DNA from: Candidatus Abyssobacteria bacterium SURF_5
Lineage (GTDB): Bacteria; Abyssobacteria; SURF-5
Direction of reading: 5' to 3'
DNA length: 32,418 nt
Assembly: GCA_003598085.1 (NCBI GenBank)
Contig: QZKU01000034.1
Location: 1-32,418 of the forward strand
In this document: one piece after another, positions 1 through 8,675 of the stretch
Layout of the letters: every line of letters begins with the position of its first letter
How positions within the stretch are numbered: position 1 is the stretch's first letter
Notes under the pieces: model-generated
The model's input: the letters and a program-made list of their open reading frames with translations, nothing else
What the model was told of the DNA's origin: nothing
Databases searched by the model: none
Translations under genes and position numbers: made by a program

Positions 1-2
1 AC

Positions 3-902
3 AGCCCCGCCTGGCGCGCGTTCCTCGAGCGGATCATGGGCGGAAACATCGAGCTGATGGCGTTCCTCCAGCGCATGTGCGGATATGCGCTCACCGGCCG
101 TACGTCCGAGCAAAAGCTCTTCTTCCTCTACGGCACCGGCGCGAACGGGAAGAGCACGTTCCTTAATACGCTCCTGCACGTGTGGGGCGACTACGGCCGC
201 AGGATGCCGTCGGACCTGTTGTTTGACGACCGGCGCGACTCGCATCCGACCGCGCTCGCGTCGCTGCAGGGGGTGCGATTGGCCGTGACGGCCGAGATCG
301 AGCAGGGCAAGCGCATGGCCGAGGTGCTCGTCAAGGAGCTGACCGGCGGCGACCGCCTGGCCGCTCGCAAGATGCGGCAGGACTACTTCGAGTTCGAGCC
401 GACCCACAAGGTCTTCTTGGCGGGAAACCATCTGCCGATCATCCGGGGCGCGGAGCATGCCATCTGGCGGCGGATCGATCTTGTTCCGTTCCGCGTGCAG
501 ATTCCCGAGTCCGAGCAGGACCGCTCACTGGCCGCGAAACTGGTATCCGAGGCGGCGGGCATTCTTCGGTGGTGTGTTGACGGCGCGCTCGATTGGCGTC
601 ATTTCACGTTGATGGAGCCCGACGAGGTCACGGCCGCCACCGGCGCCTACCGCTCCGACATGGACATCCTGGGCGACTTTCTGGCTGAATGCACGAAGGT
701 GGAGCCCGGTGCTCAGAACACGAGCTCCGCGCTCTCGAAAGCGTATAACCGCTGGTGCGAAAAGAACGGCGAACGGCCCCTCTGCGCCAGAACGCTCGGT
801 ATGCGGCTGAAGGAGAGGGGATACGAACAGGACCGGTCGGGCCACAACAGAACGCGAATCTGGAAGGATATCGTTCTGATTGAGGAGGACGCGTTACTAT
901 GA
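3..902 (+). CDS. P4-type phage/plasmid primase-helicase, C-terminal part (5' end outside window)
   Basis: This is the C-terminal part of a D5/P4-family primase with a superfamily 3 helicase domain, which unwinds DNA and starts replication of phages, satellites and integrative plasmids. The frame is open to the left edge, so the N-terminal primase half is missing from the window. The first ATG is at 36. Counting from it, Walker A GTGANGKST lies at about residues 33-41, a Walker B-like stretch RLAVTAEIE at 81-89, the SF3 motif C/sensor region KVFLAGNHLP at 125-134, and a paired-arginine finger AIWRRIDLVPF near 143-153. A C-terminal winged-helix-like tail follows (about 215-285). A long inverted repeat starts right after the stop codon. 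No integrase or phage structural gene is visible, so this is a remnant or one edge of an integrated element. The family call is firm; whether the complete gene is intact cannot be seen. Confidence 0.9.
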   Translation, partial: SPAWRAFLERIMGGNIELMAFLQRMCGYALTGRTSEQKLFFLYGTGANGKSTFLNTLLHVWGDYGRRMPSDLLFDDRRDSHPTALASLQGVRLAVTAEIEQGKRMAEVLVKELTGGDRLAARKMRQDYFEFEPTHKVFLAGNHLPIIRGAEHAIWRRIDLVPFRVQIPESEQDRSLAAKLVSEAAGILRWCVDGALDWRHFTLMEPDEVTAATGAYRSDMDILGDFLAECTKVEPGAQNTSSALSKAYNRWCEKNGERPLCARTLGMRLKERGYEQDRSGHNRTRIWKDIVLIEEDALL

Positions 903-1011
903 TGCGGACACATGCGGACGCAAGAACGCATATTTCCTATATAACGCCCACATGAAAATAAAATAGAGAATATAATACAACATTGCGTTCTTGCGTCCGC
1001 ATCCGTCCGCA
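903..1011. repeat. Long inverted repeat just after the primase stop codon
   Basis: Arms 903-930 and 984-1011 are reverse complements at 26 of 28 positions. The inner 18 bases (TGCGGACGCAAGAACGCA at 913-930) are a perfect match to 984-1001. The 53-nt loop is very AT-rich (tatttcctatataac...aatataatacaaca). The heptamer TGCGGAC occurs twice in the left arm, and its complement GTCCGCA occurs twice in the right arm, so each arm also carries short direct repeats. The structure could be a replication origin or iteron site for the primase-helicase, or a cruciform or terminator. It lacks a U-run directly after the stem. Confidence 0.85.
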
Positions 1012-1098
1012 GGGGCGCTGGTTATCGGGCCTGACGCTCTTATTTAGGCACAAAAGTGATTGGGCTATCATACACCGGATTTTTCCTTGGGTCTAAGT

Positions 1099-1128
1099 TT
1101 GAAAATAGTCGTCAAAGCGTGATAGGAT
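1099..1128 (+). promoter_or_regulatory. Possible promoter for the HipA-like/DUF3037 pair
   Basis: TTGAAA (1099-1104) and TAGGAT (1123-1128) are separated by 18 bases. A TAAGGA ribosome-binding-like sequence follows at 1195-1200. The match is moderate and nothing else supports it. Confidence 0.3.
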
Positions 1129-1223
1129 GTTCTTGGTGGAAGTATCCCGCAGTCGCTTGAACTCTTCTGATCACCTATCCCGCGGGGTGTCACATAAGGA
1201 AAGCGGATGCCTACATAAGGCCT

Positions 1224-2018
1224 ATGGGAGCAGGGGATTCCGACCCTCGCTTGTTTCGCGTCCAGGGAGGAGATCTCTTCGTGATCAGGTATAAGAATAA
1301 TCCCCATAGGCTCAGATCACTGGTGAATGATTATGTCGGAAGCAGGATTGCCGAGGAATTGGGGCTGCCTTGTCTGCAGGTGGAGATTGTAGAACTTTCC
1401 AAAGAACTCATTGAAGCCAATGACCTGTGCAAGAGATATCATGCCGCAACCTGTGAATGGACTACGACAAATGAAAGGCTCCAGGCCGGACTTCAATTCG
1501 GTTCTCCTTTTGTCAAGGACGGACAAAACGGCGTTCCTGAACTGATAAAGAAGGTGACCAACCTCAGCGACATACCCGGGAGTATACTCTTTGACACTTG
1601 GACCATGAATGATGACAGGAAGCGTGACAGAAATCTTTTCGTCAGTTGGGTAGGCACCGGAAAGAAAAGACGCTACAAATATCTGATGATCGATCACGAC
1701 CAGTGCTTTACAGGATCGTCATGGAATGAGAATATTATAAGAGAAAGCGGATATACAGACAGGTTATTTGGCATGCATCCTGCTCTTGTGGAGACAGTTG
1801 AAGAGCCATCCGATTTTGATGAGTGGTTTGAGGCTATTAATGCTTTTCCAGAATCAGCAATAACAAGAATATTGGAAGACGTGCCGGATGAATGGAGTCT
1901 TTCCGCCAATGAAAAGGCAGCATTGAGGGCATTCCTTATTGAAAGGCGGAAGGTTCTTCGTGCTTGCTTTCACAAAAACCTGCGGCATTTTCCATTTAAA
2001 CAAAGGAGAGGGAAATGA
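1224..2018 (+). CDS. HipA-like kinase (HipA_2-type)
   Basis: A compact HipA-like Ser/Thr kinase-fold protein of 264 aa, about half the size of E. coli HipA. The nucleotide-binding N-terminus reads LFVIRYKNNP (residues 18-27), the catalytic-loop-like segment is N129-D-D-R-x-x-D135-R-N137, and the metal-binding DxD is D157-H-D159. In relatives, as I recall them, the lysine in the y-V-V-K-F segment aligns with Arg22 here, an unusual substitution, although Lys24 is close by. The homology seems to begin upstream of the only ATG: the same frame is open from 1161 and reads AYIRPM just before it. However, no standard start codon lies there, and the best RBS (TAAGGA, 1195-1200) points to an ATG at 1207 whose frame stops after three codons. 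The start is therefore uncertain. The stop overlaps the next gene's ATG by 4 bases, so the two are probably co-translated. A toxin or defence role is inferred from the family and neighbours only. Confidence 0.75.
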   Translation: MGAGDSDPRLFRVQGGDLFVIRYKNNPHRLRSLVNDYVGSRIAEELGLPCLQVEIVELSKELIEANDLCKRYHAATCEWTTTNERLQAGLQFGSPFVKDGQNGVPELIKKVTNLSDIPGSILFDTWTMNDDRKRDRNLFVSWVGTGKKRRYKYLMIDHDQCFTGSSWNENIIRESGYTDRLFGMHPALVETVEEPSDFDEWFEAINAFPESAITRILEDVPDEWSLSANEKAALRAFLIERRKVLRACFHKNLRHFPFKQRRGK

Positions 2019-2839
2019 ATAGCAAGTGCAAATATGTTATCGTTCGATTCGTTCCCGATTTCGTGAAGGGCGAGTTCGTGAATGTCGGCATTGTCCTGGA
2101 ATGTCGGGAGCGGCGGTTTGTTGATTTTCATTTTTCCTCGGATCTTGCTCGGATATCGAGAATCTTCCCAAACGCAAATGTGGACATAGTGCGTGGAATA
2201 GCAAAAGACCTTCGTAAAAGGCTAGGCAGATCCGGTGAAGAATATTATGCCGATCTCTTTCGAAGTTCAAGTACACAAGAAGCCGATACTTTTTTGGCGA
2301 AGCTGTTGCATGACTACAGCAATCATATTGAAATCTCTCAACCCAAGGCTTCCCTTTGTGATGATCCTGAAGAAGAATTGAAGAAGCTCTTTCAGATGTA
2401 CGTGACTTCAAAAACCAAACCTGAGGAAAAAGCTCCAACTCATCAGAGAATCGTGAGAGAATTCAAAAGGCAATTTCAAGAAGAGAAGGTATTGACCCTT
2501 CTAATGGAGCAGGAAAGAGTTTCAGGAAAGGGATATGAATATATAGTTGATTTTGCTTATCGCAATGGAATTCCGAACTACATCGAAACGCTCAACCTTG
2601 CTGTGTCCGATGACCACAAGAAAAACAATACCCTACGCTTGATAGCCGAATCGCTCGACATCAGGCGGAAGCATAAGAAAGCTCAATTTTCTGCACTTAT
2701 CTATGCTTCTGAAGACATGGGTCCTGAAGAAAAAAAGGCAGTAAAATCACTTCAGGATTTCGAAATCAATCCTTATCCGAAAGACAAGCTTGGCCTGCTC
2801 GCCAAGAAGATCAAAAAGGATGTTGGAGATAAGATCTGA
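2015..2839 (+). CDS. DUF3037 family protein, partner of the HipA-like kinase
   Basis: A 274-aa soluble protein starting with the DUF3037 signature KYVIVRFVPDFVKGEFVNVG (about residues 6-25). The first 120 residues match this family of unknown function. The rest is charged and helical (KPEEKAPTHQRIVREFKRQF region, then a basic C-terminus). It starts inside the stop codon of the kinase gene (ATGA, 2015-2018) with a strong AAAGGAGAGGG ribosome-binding site, so kinase and DUF3037 are translationally coupled. DUF3037 genes are commonly found beside HipA_2-type kinases. By analogy it could be the cognate antitoxin, substrate or adaptor, but this is inference. There is no HipB-like HTH in either protein. 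It ends 12 bases before the convergent DUF4238 gene. Confidence 0.8.
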   Translation: MNSKCKYVIVRFVPDFVKGEFVNVGIVLECRERRFVDFHFSSDLARISRIFPNANVDIVRGIAKDLRKRLGRSGEEYYADLFRSSSTQEADTFLAKLLHDYSNHIEISQPKASLCDDPEEELKKLFQMYVTSKTKPEEKAPTHQRIVREFKRQFQEEKVLTLLMEQERVSGKGYEYIVDFAYRNGIPNYIETLNLAVSDDHKKNNTLRLIAESLDIRRKHKKAQFSALIYASEDMGPEEKKAVKSLQDFEINPYPKDKLGLLAKKIKKDVGDKI

Positions 2840-2851
2840 AAGTAGACGCCT

Positions 2852-4111
2852 CTAGCCTTTCCTTTTCCTCTTGGGCTTATGTCTGAACTTGCCATACTTT
2901 TGTTCTAGCTTTAGGTTATAGGAGTGATACTCCTGGCTATCTTCCTCGTTATCTAATTCCATGCCTTCAAAAGCCCTCCCCCGGCGTTTTGGGCCAAAGA
3001 GCCTTGCATACTCTCCTTTGAAGGCTTGGAAGGTCTCCCATTCCCTTTCTTGTTGTTCCTTGTTTTGATATCCTTTTTGCCAAGGTTTCCTTCCGTACTC
3101 GTCAAAACCGATGGAGGTCCCGTCTTGATAGCCGACATACATGCCGGTGGTAAAGGTAACCGAACGGGGATCTGGCATGAGTAGGTAGCCATCTCCGAAT
3201 TTACTCCAATGTTGAGTAGATAGACTTTTCTCCGGATATAGCCATTCTTCTTTTGCGGCGGCGAGATACCTGTATGCTCTTTTCTTTATTATATAGTTGA
3301 TTTCGATGACCTCTCTTTCAGTGAGAGACCTCCTTGTCTGGATCTGCAGAAAGTTAAAGATCGCTGTCCGAAACGGGGCCGGATTTGGGCGTGACTCTAA
3401 TGGATTCGCGTATGGATTTCGTACCCACGATAGGTTCGTGAAAATGAGCATCTTCTCCAGATTCAGAGGAAATAATGTATGGGTGCCGGTAAGCCATACG
3501 CCAGGATCGCGATGTCCTTGGCACCATTTGGAGCCAGGAAAGCAGCCGCCATTGTACACAGTTACAGGATGGTCCGAAAGGAGGAATTTGGTCTCGGACT
3601 GAGAAGCATCGACGATGCTCCAAACGCTTTCAGTCCAGAAAGCACAGAAGAGTTGCTGCAATTCCTGCACTTTCAGTAAGACAAGGTTTTTGTCCGACAG
3701 CTTTACCAAATCAGCCAGCGTTGCCAGTCCTTTGGGGGTCCGGAGCTTTTGAATGCTGAGAAACAGTAGTAGGTTATGAAACGATGGCTCGTCAACACTC
3801 GGATGTTCAAAGGTGGAAAAATGCTCCACCGCAGGCTTACCCAGCGAATCAATCCGTCCGAAAAATTTCTGCTCTATCTCCGTCGACTCCCACTGTCCAA
3901 ATCTGGTTGTATAGAGATCCTCCTCCCTGAAACATCTGGGAGGACCCCATCTGAGTAAAGACCTCCGCTGGTATTTTCGCTTTCCATTAACAACCTTATC
4001 AGGATGCAAATCAAGATAATAGAATTTCTTTTCCCGAACATCATTCAACAAAAAACGATGCTGATACCACTCGGGTACATAATGATTTCTTCTGTAGTCA
4101 GTCGCTGGCAT
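2852..4111 (-). CDS. DUF4238 domain-containing protein
   Basis: A 419-aa protein with the DUF4238 hallmark RRNHYVPEWYQHRFL at residues 7-21 and the later family motif FLLSDHPVTVYN (around residues 175-187). No signal peptide or membrane segment is visible. The C-terminal third is highly charged and ends in a K/R-rich tail (KPKRKRKG). The family's activity is unknown to me. Members occur often in mobile and defence islands, as here, downstream of a type I restriction-modification operon on the same strand (105 bases after the YgjP-like gene stop). No convincing Shine-Dalgarno precedes the ATG at 4111, so it may depend on read-through from the upstream operon. Confidence 0.8.
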   Translation of the reverse strand: MPATDYRRNHYVPEWYQHRFLLNDVREKKFYYLDLHPDKVVNGKRKYQRRSLLRWGPPRCFREEDLYTTRFGQWESTEIEQKFFGRIDSLGKPAVEHFSTFEHPSVDEPSFHNLLLFLSIQKLRTPKGLATLADLVKLSDKNLVLLKVQELQQLFCAFWTESVWSIVDASQSETKFLLSDHPVTVYNGGCFPGSKWCQGHRDPGVWLTGTHTLFPLNLEKMLIFTNLSWVRNPYANPLESRPNPAPFRTAIFNFLQIQTRRSLTEREVIEINYIIKKRAYRYLAAAKEEWLYPEKSLSTQHWSKFGDGYLLMPDPRSVTFTTGMYVGYQDGTSIGFDEYGRKPWQKGYQNKEQQEREWETFQAFKGEYARLFGPKRRGRAFEGMELDNEEDSQEYHSYNLKLEQKYGKFRHKPKRKRKG

Positions 4112-4216
4112 GCGCTCGGAGAGTAGAAGGCAAAAGAGTTTCTGGGAATATGAGGTTATTGGGGAGGTGATTCATAGTCAAAATATCAACTTTGCTTCAA
4201 CTCTGCATCCTCCCAG

Positions 4217-4540
4217 CTACTTTGAGTCAAACTGTACACAAGTGCATCTCCGCCACTCCGGCACGTATGCGGAAAGAACGCTCTTGAAAAGTCTTCCGTG
4301 ATTTGGGATTCTCATATGCAGCAGTTCGTGGACAATGACATAATCTTGAAAACGGTCCGACTCGTTCAAGAGATCAGTTGAAAACGTCATTCGGCCACTT
4401 GTCGAGTGGGAAGCCCATTTGCGGGTCATCTTTTGCAGGCGCACCTGCTCCGGCTGAACCTTTATCCTTTTGGCCCAGGATACCACTTTTTCCTTGAACT
4501 GTTGAGCTTCCTGGGCATTTTTCTCTTTCTGCTTTTTCAT
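4217..4540 (-). CDS. YgjP-like (DUF45/M48-type) zinc metallopeptidase domain
   Basis: A 107-aa protein with the zinc-protease motif HELLH at residues 71-75 and a candidate third ligand in NHGRLF (H81). The RKWASHSTSGRMTFS segment (40-54) matches the conserved R-W-G-S-x-S strand of YgjP/DUF45 proteins. It is about half the size of E. coli YgjP and amounts to the catalytic domain with a short charged helix in front. Its ATG overlaps the hsdR stop by 4 bases (ATGA), so it is the fourth cistron of the type I R-M operon. Small metallopeptidases of this kind are recurrent partners of type I R-M systems. Its substrate is unknown; turnover of HsdR is one speculation. Confidence 0.85.
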   Translation of the reverse strand: MKKQKEKNAQEAQQFKEKVVSWAKRIKVQPEQVRLQKMTRKWASHSTSGRMTFSTDLLNESDRFQDYVIVHELLHMRIPNHGRLFKSVLSAYVPEWRRCTCVQFDSK

Positions 4541-7458
4541 TGACGGCGTAATCTCAAAATCGCTTCAGTCAGGTCAACCATGCGCTTCGGACTGACGACG
4601 CGAAGCAAAGAGTTGTAAATCTCAATTTTCAATTGACGCTGCTCGTCGGTGTTCGTGGCATAGTTCGGAAAGCGTTCGTAAGCAGCCGTAATTTCCTTTG
4701 CGATTGCTTCGGCGTCCGGCAACTTCTCCTGTTTCAACAGCCAGAACACTTCGAATGTGTCTGGATCAAGGCCACTTTCCTTGCGCGCTTTTTCAGCTTC
4801 AAACTTCTCCCGCATTAAGGCTTCTATTCTCTCCATGGCGTCTTTTGTCGATACCTGGCGATCCTCCAAAGCCGCCATGACAGCCTCGGCGCGGTCGGAA
4901 ATGGAAATTAGATACGGCTCCTTCTCGCCCCGCTCGTTGGCCGCTTGCGTCAGGCTCTTCACGAGGTTGACGATCTTCGGATTGTCCGGTCCCTTCTTCT
5001 TTTTCAATGCTTCCAGCGCCGCCGCGTCGAATTCGACGGTTTTGGTCATTTCGTTCAGATATGCTTCGGCGCTGTCACGAACCAGCATCTCCGTCTTGTG
5101 CGCTATGTCGCCGTAAAACATGGTCTTCTTGCCATAGGCATTTCGCAGCATGACGTAAATATCCACCAGGCGGTTGTAGTCCTCTATATGGTCTCTCAGT
5201 TCCGGGTCTGGCGACAGAATCTCATACAGTGTCTCCAGTTCTTTGAAGAAATCGGCGAACTGCTGTCGTTTATCCTTGTCCATGAATTCCTCGTACAGCA
5301 GCCTGTCCAGCTTCTCGTCGTTACCGCCTCCTTTGCCGGCTGCTTCCAAATATTTTTTGCCCGGACCGGCCATCAATTCCTTGAAGCGGGCAAACAGCAC
5401 GTCAAGGTCTTCGATCACACCGCTCACTTCATCGGAATCGAACGCGAGCGCCTTATTCAATTCCTTGAGAACACCCACGAAGTCGATTACGAGGCCACAG
5501 GGTTTCTCGACGCCCTCAGCATCCACGTACGGGCGGTTAACCCGCGCGACGGCCTGCAGCAGCACATGGTCGCGCATCGGCTTATCCAGATACATGCAAT
5601 ACAGGATGGGCGCATCATAGCCGGTCAGAAGCTTGTCAGTGACAATGAAAATCTTCGGCATCTGGTCAGGCTTCGGGAACTTCTTGCGCTCCTTTTTCTC
5701 GCTGCTCTCGTCCAACTGCATATCCGCGACAAGAGGACGGTCAATAGCGTCCGCGGCATTTTTCGTATAGATCGGGGTGGAATACTCCGGAGGCAGATGC
5801 TTGTCAAGCGCGCGTTTGTAGAGCGCGCATGCTTCGCGGTCAACCGCAACAACGAAAGCCTTATAACCAAGCGGTTCGACGAATTTCTTGAAATGATCGG
5901 CAATGAACGCCGCCACCTTTTCGACGCGGTCATTTCCCTTCAGGAACGCCTTCAAATGCACCGCACGATCAAGAATGCGGTTCAACTCATCAATGTCGCT
6001 GACGCCTTCGGTTTCGATCAGGCTAAAGAACTCCTTTTCGAGCAGGTCGTCGGGAAGCCGAACATCGCTCGGCGCAAGCGTGTGCCGAAGCTTGAGCGTC
6101 GTTCCATCTTCGATGGATTCCCTGATGGAATACTTGTCGAGGTACCCTTTATCGTCCTCCTTGCCAAATGTCTTGAAAGTACCCTTGCCGTACGCTGTCT
6201 TGTCTATCGGCGTGCCGGTGAAGCCGATCAGCGTGGCGTTCGGCAGCGCACCCATGAGGTAATTGCCAAGGTCGCCACCCATCGAACGATGCGCCTCGTC
6301 GATGAGGACGAAAAAGTCCGACCGCGTACACGAGTCTTTGCGGATATCCTTGAACTTGTGAACCATCGAAATGATGAGTCCCCGGAAATCCTGATCGAGA
6401 ATGTCCTGAAGCCTGGCGCGGCTGTCTGCGGTGGCAATCTTTATATCACGCCCCTGCATCTCGCCCACAAGCCGTTCAATCCAGCCGGACAACTGGCCTT
6501 CGAGCTCGTTCCGGTCGACAACGACCATTACCGTGGCGCCGGGGAAATCTTTCTTGTTCTCCAGAATGAGCCGCGCAGCCGTAATCAGCGTGAACGTCTT
6601 GCCGGAACCCTGCGTATGCCAGATGAGACCTGTCTTCTTCTGCAGATCGCCGCAGCGCCGCACCACTTTTACCGCCGCCCGCGTCTGGTGCTGACGCAGG
6701 ATGGTTTTCTGTAATTCATCGTCTTTCAGGAAGAAAAGAATCCACTCCTTCAGCATTGCCAGGAACAGAGAGCGATCAAAAAAAGCCTGGACGGCTTGCT
6801 TATACGTTTCGGATGGCTGCTCTTTCCAGCGGAAGATATTTTTTCGCGAATAGTTCCATGTGACGCCGTAGAAATATTCGATCAGGTGCGTGACATTGAA
6901 GACCTGCGGCATCGTGAGCAATTCAGGTGTTTCCAATTCATACCGCCGGAGTTGCTTTACTGCGCGTTCCATCGCGTCCGGCAGTTTCGGGTTCTTGTTC
7001 TCGACAATGGCAACCGGGACTCCATTCACGAGAAACATCACATCCGCACGATTGCCTTTCTTGTTCAAGGCTCGGAATGTCCATTCGTAGGTAACGTGGT
7101 AGACGTTTTTTATCAGCTCCCCAAAATCCACCAGGGTTACGTTCCGATACCGTTTCTCGCTTTCATCATAAATTGTCCTGTTGCCGCGCAGCCATTCGAG
7201 GATTTCGCGGTTGCCTTCGATGGTGTTCGGGACACTCTCCATGCGCTGAATGATGGATTGCACGTTATCTGTGGTGACAACTCCTGGATTCAGCCGGAGC
7301 AGAGCCTCCTCCAACTCTTTTTGAAAAAAGAGCCCTGCCTCGCCACTGCGCAGACGTAAGGCCTCCGTGTCGGATACGGCCGTCCAGCCGATTTCCTCAG
7401 CATGCTTGATCAGCGGAAACTGCACTGTGCCTATTTCGCTTGCGAGTGTTTTAGTCAT
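4537..7458 (-). CDS. hsdR: Type I restriction enzyme R (restriction/translocase) subunit HsdR
   Basis: The motor and nuclease subunit of a type I restriction-modification complex, which translocates and cuts DNA lacking host methylation. At 973 aa it has the usual size. The N-terminal PD-(D/E)xK nuclease residues are visible as D139 and the E-N-K of VAIVENKNP (E153, K155). The SF2 translocase follows, with Walker A HTQGSGKT (281-288), DEAH box LIDEAHRSMGG (387-390) and motif III GFTGTP (412-417). The helical C-terminal region is rich in charged residues. It begins in the ATGA overlap with the hsdS stop and ends in an ATGA overlap with the YgjP-like gene. All catalytic motifs look intact. Confidence 0.97.
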   Translation of the reverse strand: MTKTLASEIGTVQFPLIKHAEEIGWTAVSDTEALRLRSGEAGLFFQKELEEALLRLNPGVVTTDNVQSIIQRMESVPNTIEGNREILEWLRGNRTIYDESEKRYRNVTLVDFGELIKNVYHVTYEWTFRALNKKGNRADVMFLVNGVPVAIVENKNPKLPDAMERAVKQLRRYELETPELLTMPQVFNVTHLIEYFYGVTWNYSRKNIFRWKEQPSETYKQAVQAFFDRSLFLAMLKEWILFFLKDDELQKTILRQHQTRAAVKVVRRCGDLQKKTGLIWHTQGSGKTFTLITAARLILENKKDFPGATVMVVVDRNELEGQLSGWIERLVGEMQGRDIKIATADSRARLQDILDQDFRGLIISMVHKFKDIRKDSCTRSDFFVLIDEAHRSMGGDLGNYLMGALPNATLIGFTGTPIDKTAYGKGTFKTFGKEDDKGYLDKYSIRESIEDGTTLKLRHTLAPSDVRLPDDLLEKEFFSLIETEGVSDIDELNRILDRAVHLKAFLKGNDRVEKVAAFIADHFKKFVEPLGYKAFVVAVDREACALYKRALDKHLPPEYSTPIYTKNAADAIDRPLVADMQLDESSEKKERKKFPKPDQMPKIFIVTDKLLTGYDAPILYCMYLDKPMRDHVLLQAVARVNRPYVDAEGVEKPCGLVIDFVGVLKELNKALAFDSDEVSGVIEDLDVLFARFKELMAGPGKKYLEAAGKGGGNDEKLDRLLYEEFMDKDKRQQFADFFKELETLYEILSPDPELRDHIEDYNRLVDIYVMLRNAYGKKTMFYGDIAHKTEMLVRDSAEAYLNEMTKTVEFDAAALEALKKKKGPDNPKIVNLVKSLTQAANERGEKEPYLISISDRAEAVMAALEDRQVSTKDAMERIEALMREKFEAEKARKESGLDPDTFEVFWLLKQEKLPDAEAIAKEITAAYERFPNYATNTDEQRQLKIEIYNSLLRVVSPKRMVDLTEAILRLRRQ

Positions 7459-8675
7459 GGTTGGATTTCGCTCACATCAATATCGAGATCTGCGAGACGG
7501 ATTTGGCCAGTCATCAAGTGGTGAAGCATCGTTTTGAATAGTTCCTGCAGTATTGCATACTTGTGGTTATGAATGCAGAACTTGAGGTCAATTGCCTCCA
7601 GAATGGAAACAATTTCATTCTGCTCAGGCAGTGCAGGTACAGGCACGAGAACCGAATCAATTGTCTTTGTGTTTATGTTAAATTTGCCATCAGCTGCTGG
7701 AGATGCGCGACCAGCTAGCTGTAAGGATCCGCCTGAGGTCATTGAAAAATACTGAAAGAAGGCGGCGGTAATATCTTCCGGTTTCAAACGAGCCCGTATA
7801 AGGTATGAGGCAAATAGAGCTTTTTTTGGTTGTCCTCTATAGACGGCACATCCTCCGACTCGTTCCCGCACTCCATTTGTACGGATGAATATCAGATCAT
7901 CCAATTCAAGTTCGTACGAGACGATCTCTCGCTTATTCAGCTCGCACCATTTCACGTCTCCAGTATTCACCCGGCCCTCTGCAATATTTGGTATGCGCAG
8001 AACAGGATTTCCCTTGCCATGATATCCGCACTTAGCAGATGTTCCATATTGTAAAAATTCACGAAGTGTCTCGAATGGCCGAAGTTCCCAGCTTTCCGGC
8101 AGCGGGCCGATCTCGGTTTCCTTCTGCGATTCCCCGCGAAGACCGCGTGTGAAAAGCTGATGCATCACCGATTGTTTCAACTCCCGTGCTGTCTCAATCA
8201 GCTTTTCTTCTGTTTCTATTGCGCGCTGAATCTTCCAAAGTACCGCGGCAATCCTTTCCTGTTCGGGTTTGGGAGGGCGACGAATTTCTTGTTCTTTCAA
8301 GATGCTGAAGTGTCGGTTATACCCACGACTTGGCAATGGTAGGTGCAGACAAGCATAGTAGAAGAATCTCGGATTGAAATCGCTACTCGGCTTGAGAAGC
8401 TGAGTTCCATCTGCACCAAGTGCAAACGGAAAATTTACGTATTTGAATGCACGTGTATGGTCGCCAAAAAGGATAAACGGTAACTGTTCTCGAATTGAGA
8501 CGGAATCATCATTTGTCCAGCCAGCGATATATTTCTGGCCCTGATCGATAATTGGGATTTTGCCACTCGGTTTATAATCCCTTGCTAGCAATTTCCGAGG
8601 CTTTTTCATTTTGATCTTGTCAAGGCAGTCCTGAAAAGGAATCATCTGCCACTGCTTATCGTCCGAAATGCTCAT
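7455..8675 (-). CDS. hsdS: Type I restriction-modification specificity subunit HsdS
   Basis: The DNA-recognition subunit, 406 aa, with the standard two-repeat layout. Target recognition domain 1 covers residues about 1-135. The first conserved helical spacer begins [19 protein letters not shown] (about 136-153) and continues to about 180. Recognition domain 2 covers about 195-350. The second spacer begins [18 protein letters not shown] and runs to about 395. Two different target domains imply a bipartite asymmetric recognition site, whose sequence cannot be read from the protein. It overlaps hsdM and hsdR by 4 bases each. No inverted-repeat cassettes or extra hsdS fragments are seen nearby, so there is no sign of phase-variable shuffling. 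Confidence 0.95.
   Translation of the reverse strand: MSISDDKQWQMIPFQDCLDKIKMKKPRKLLARDYKPSGKIPIIDQGQKYIAGWTNDDSVSIREQLPFILFGDHTRAFKYVNFPFALGADGTQLLKPSSDFNPRFFYYACLHLPLPSRGYNRHFSILKEQEIRRPPKPEQERIAAVLWKIQRAIETEEKLIETARELKQSVMHQLFTRGLRGESQKETEIGPLPESWELRPFETLREFLQYGTSAKCGYHGKGNPVLRIPNIAEGRVNTGDVKWCELNKREIVSYELELDDLIFIRTNGVRERVGGCAVYRGQPKKALFASYLIRARLKPEDITAAFFQYFSMTSGGSLQLAGRASPAADGKFNINTKTIDSVLVPVPALPEQNEIVSILEAIDLKFCIHNHKYAILQELFKTMLHHLMTGQIRLADLDIDVSEIQP

Noticed and set aside
1-1100. tRNA attachment site for the primase-bearing element
   Set aside because: No tRNA gene, tRNA 3' end or integrase was recognised near the left edge or elsewhere in the window.
4945-6714. 589-codon open frame opposite hsdR
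   Set aside because: It lies wholly antisense to hsdR, whose nuclease and helicase motifs are clear; it has no recognisable domain. Long antisense frames are expected in GC-rich genes.
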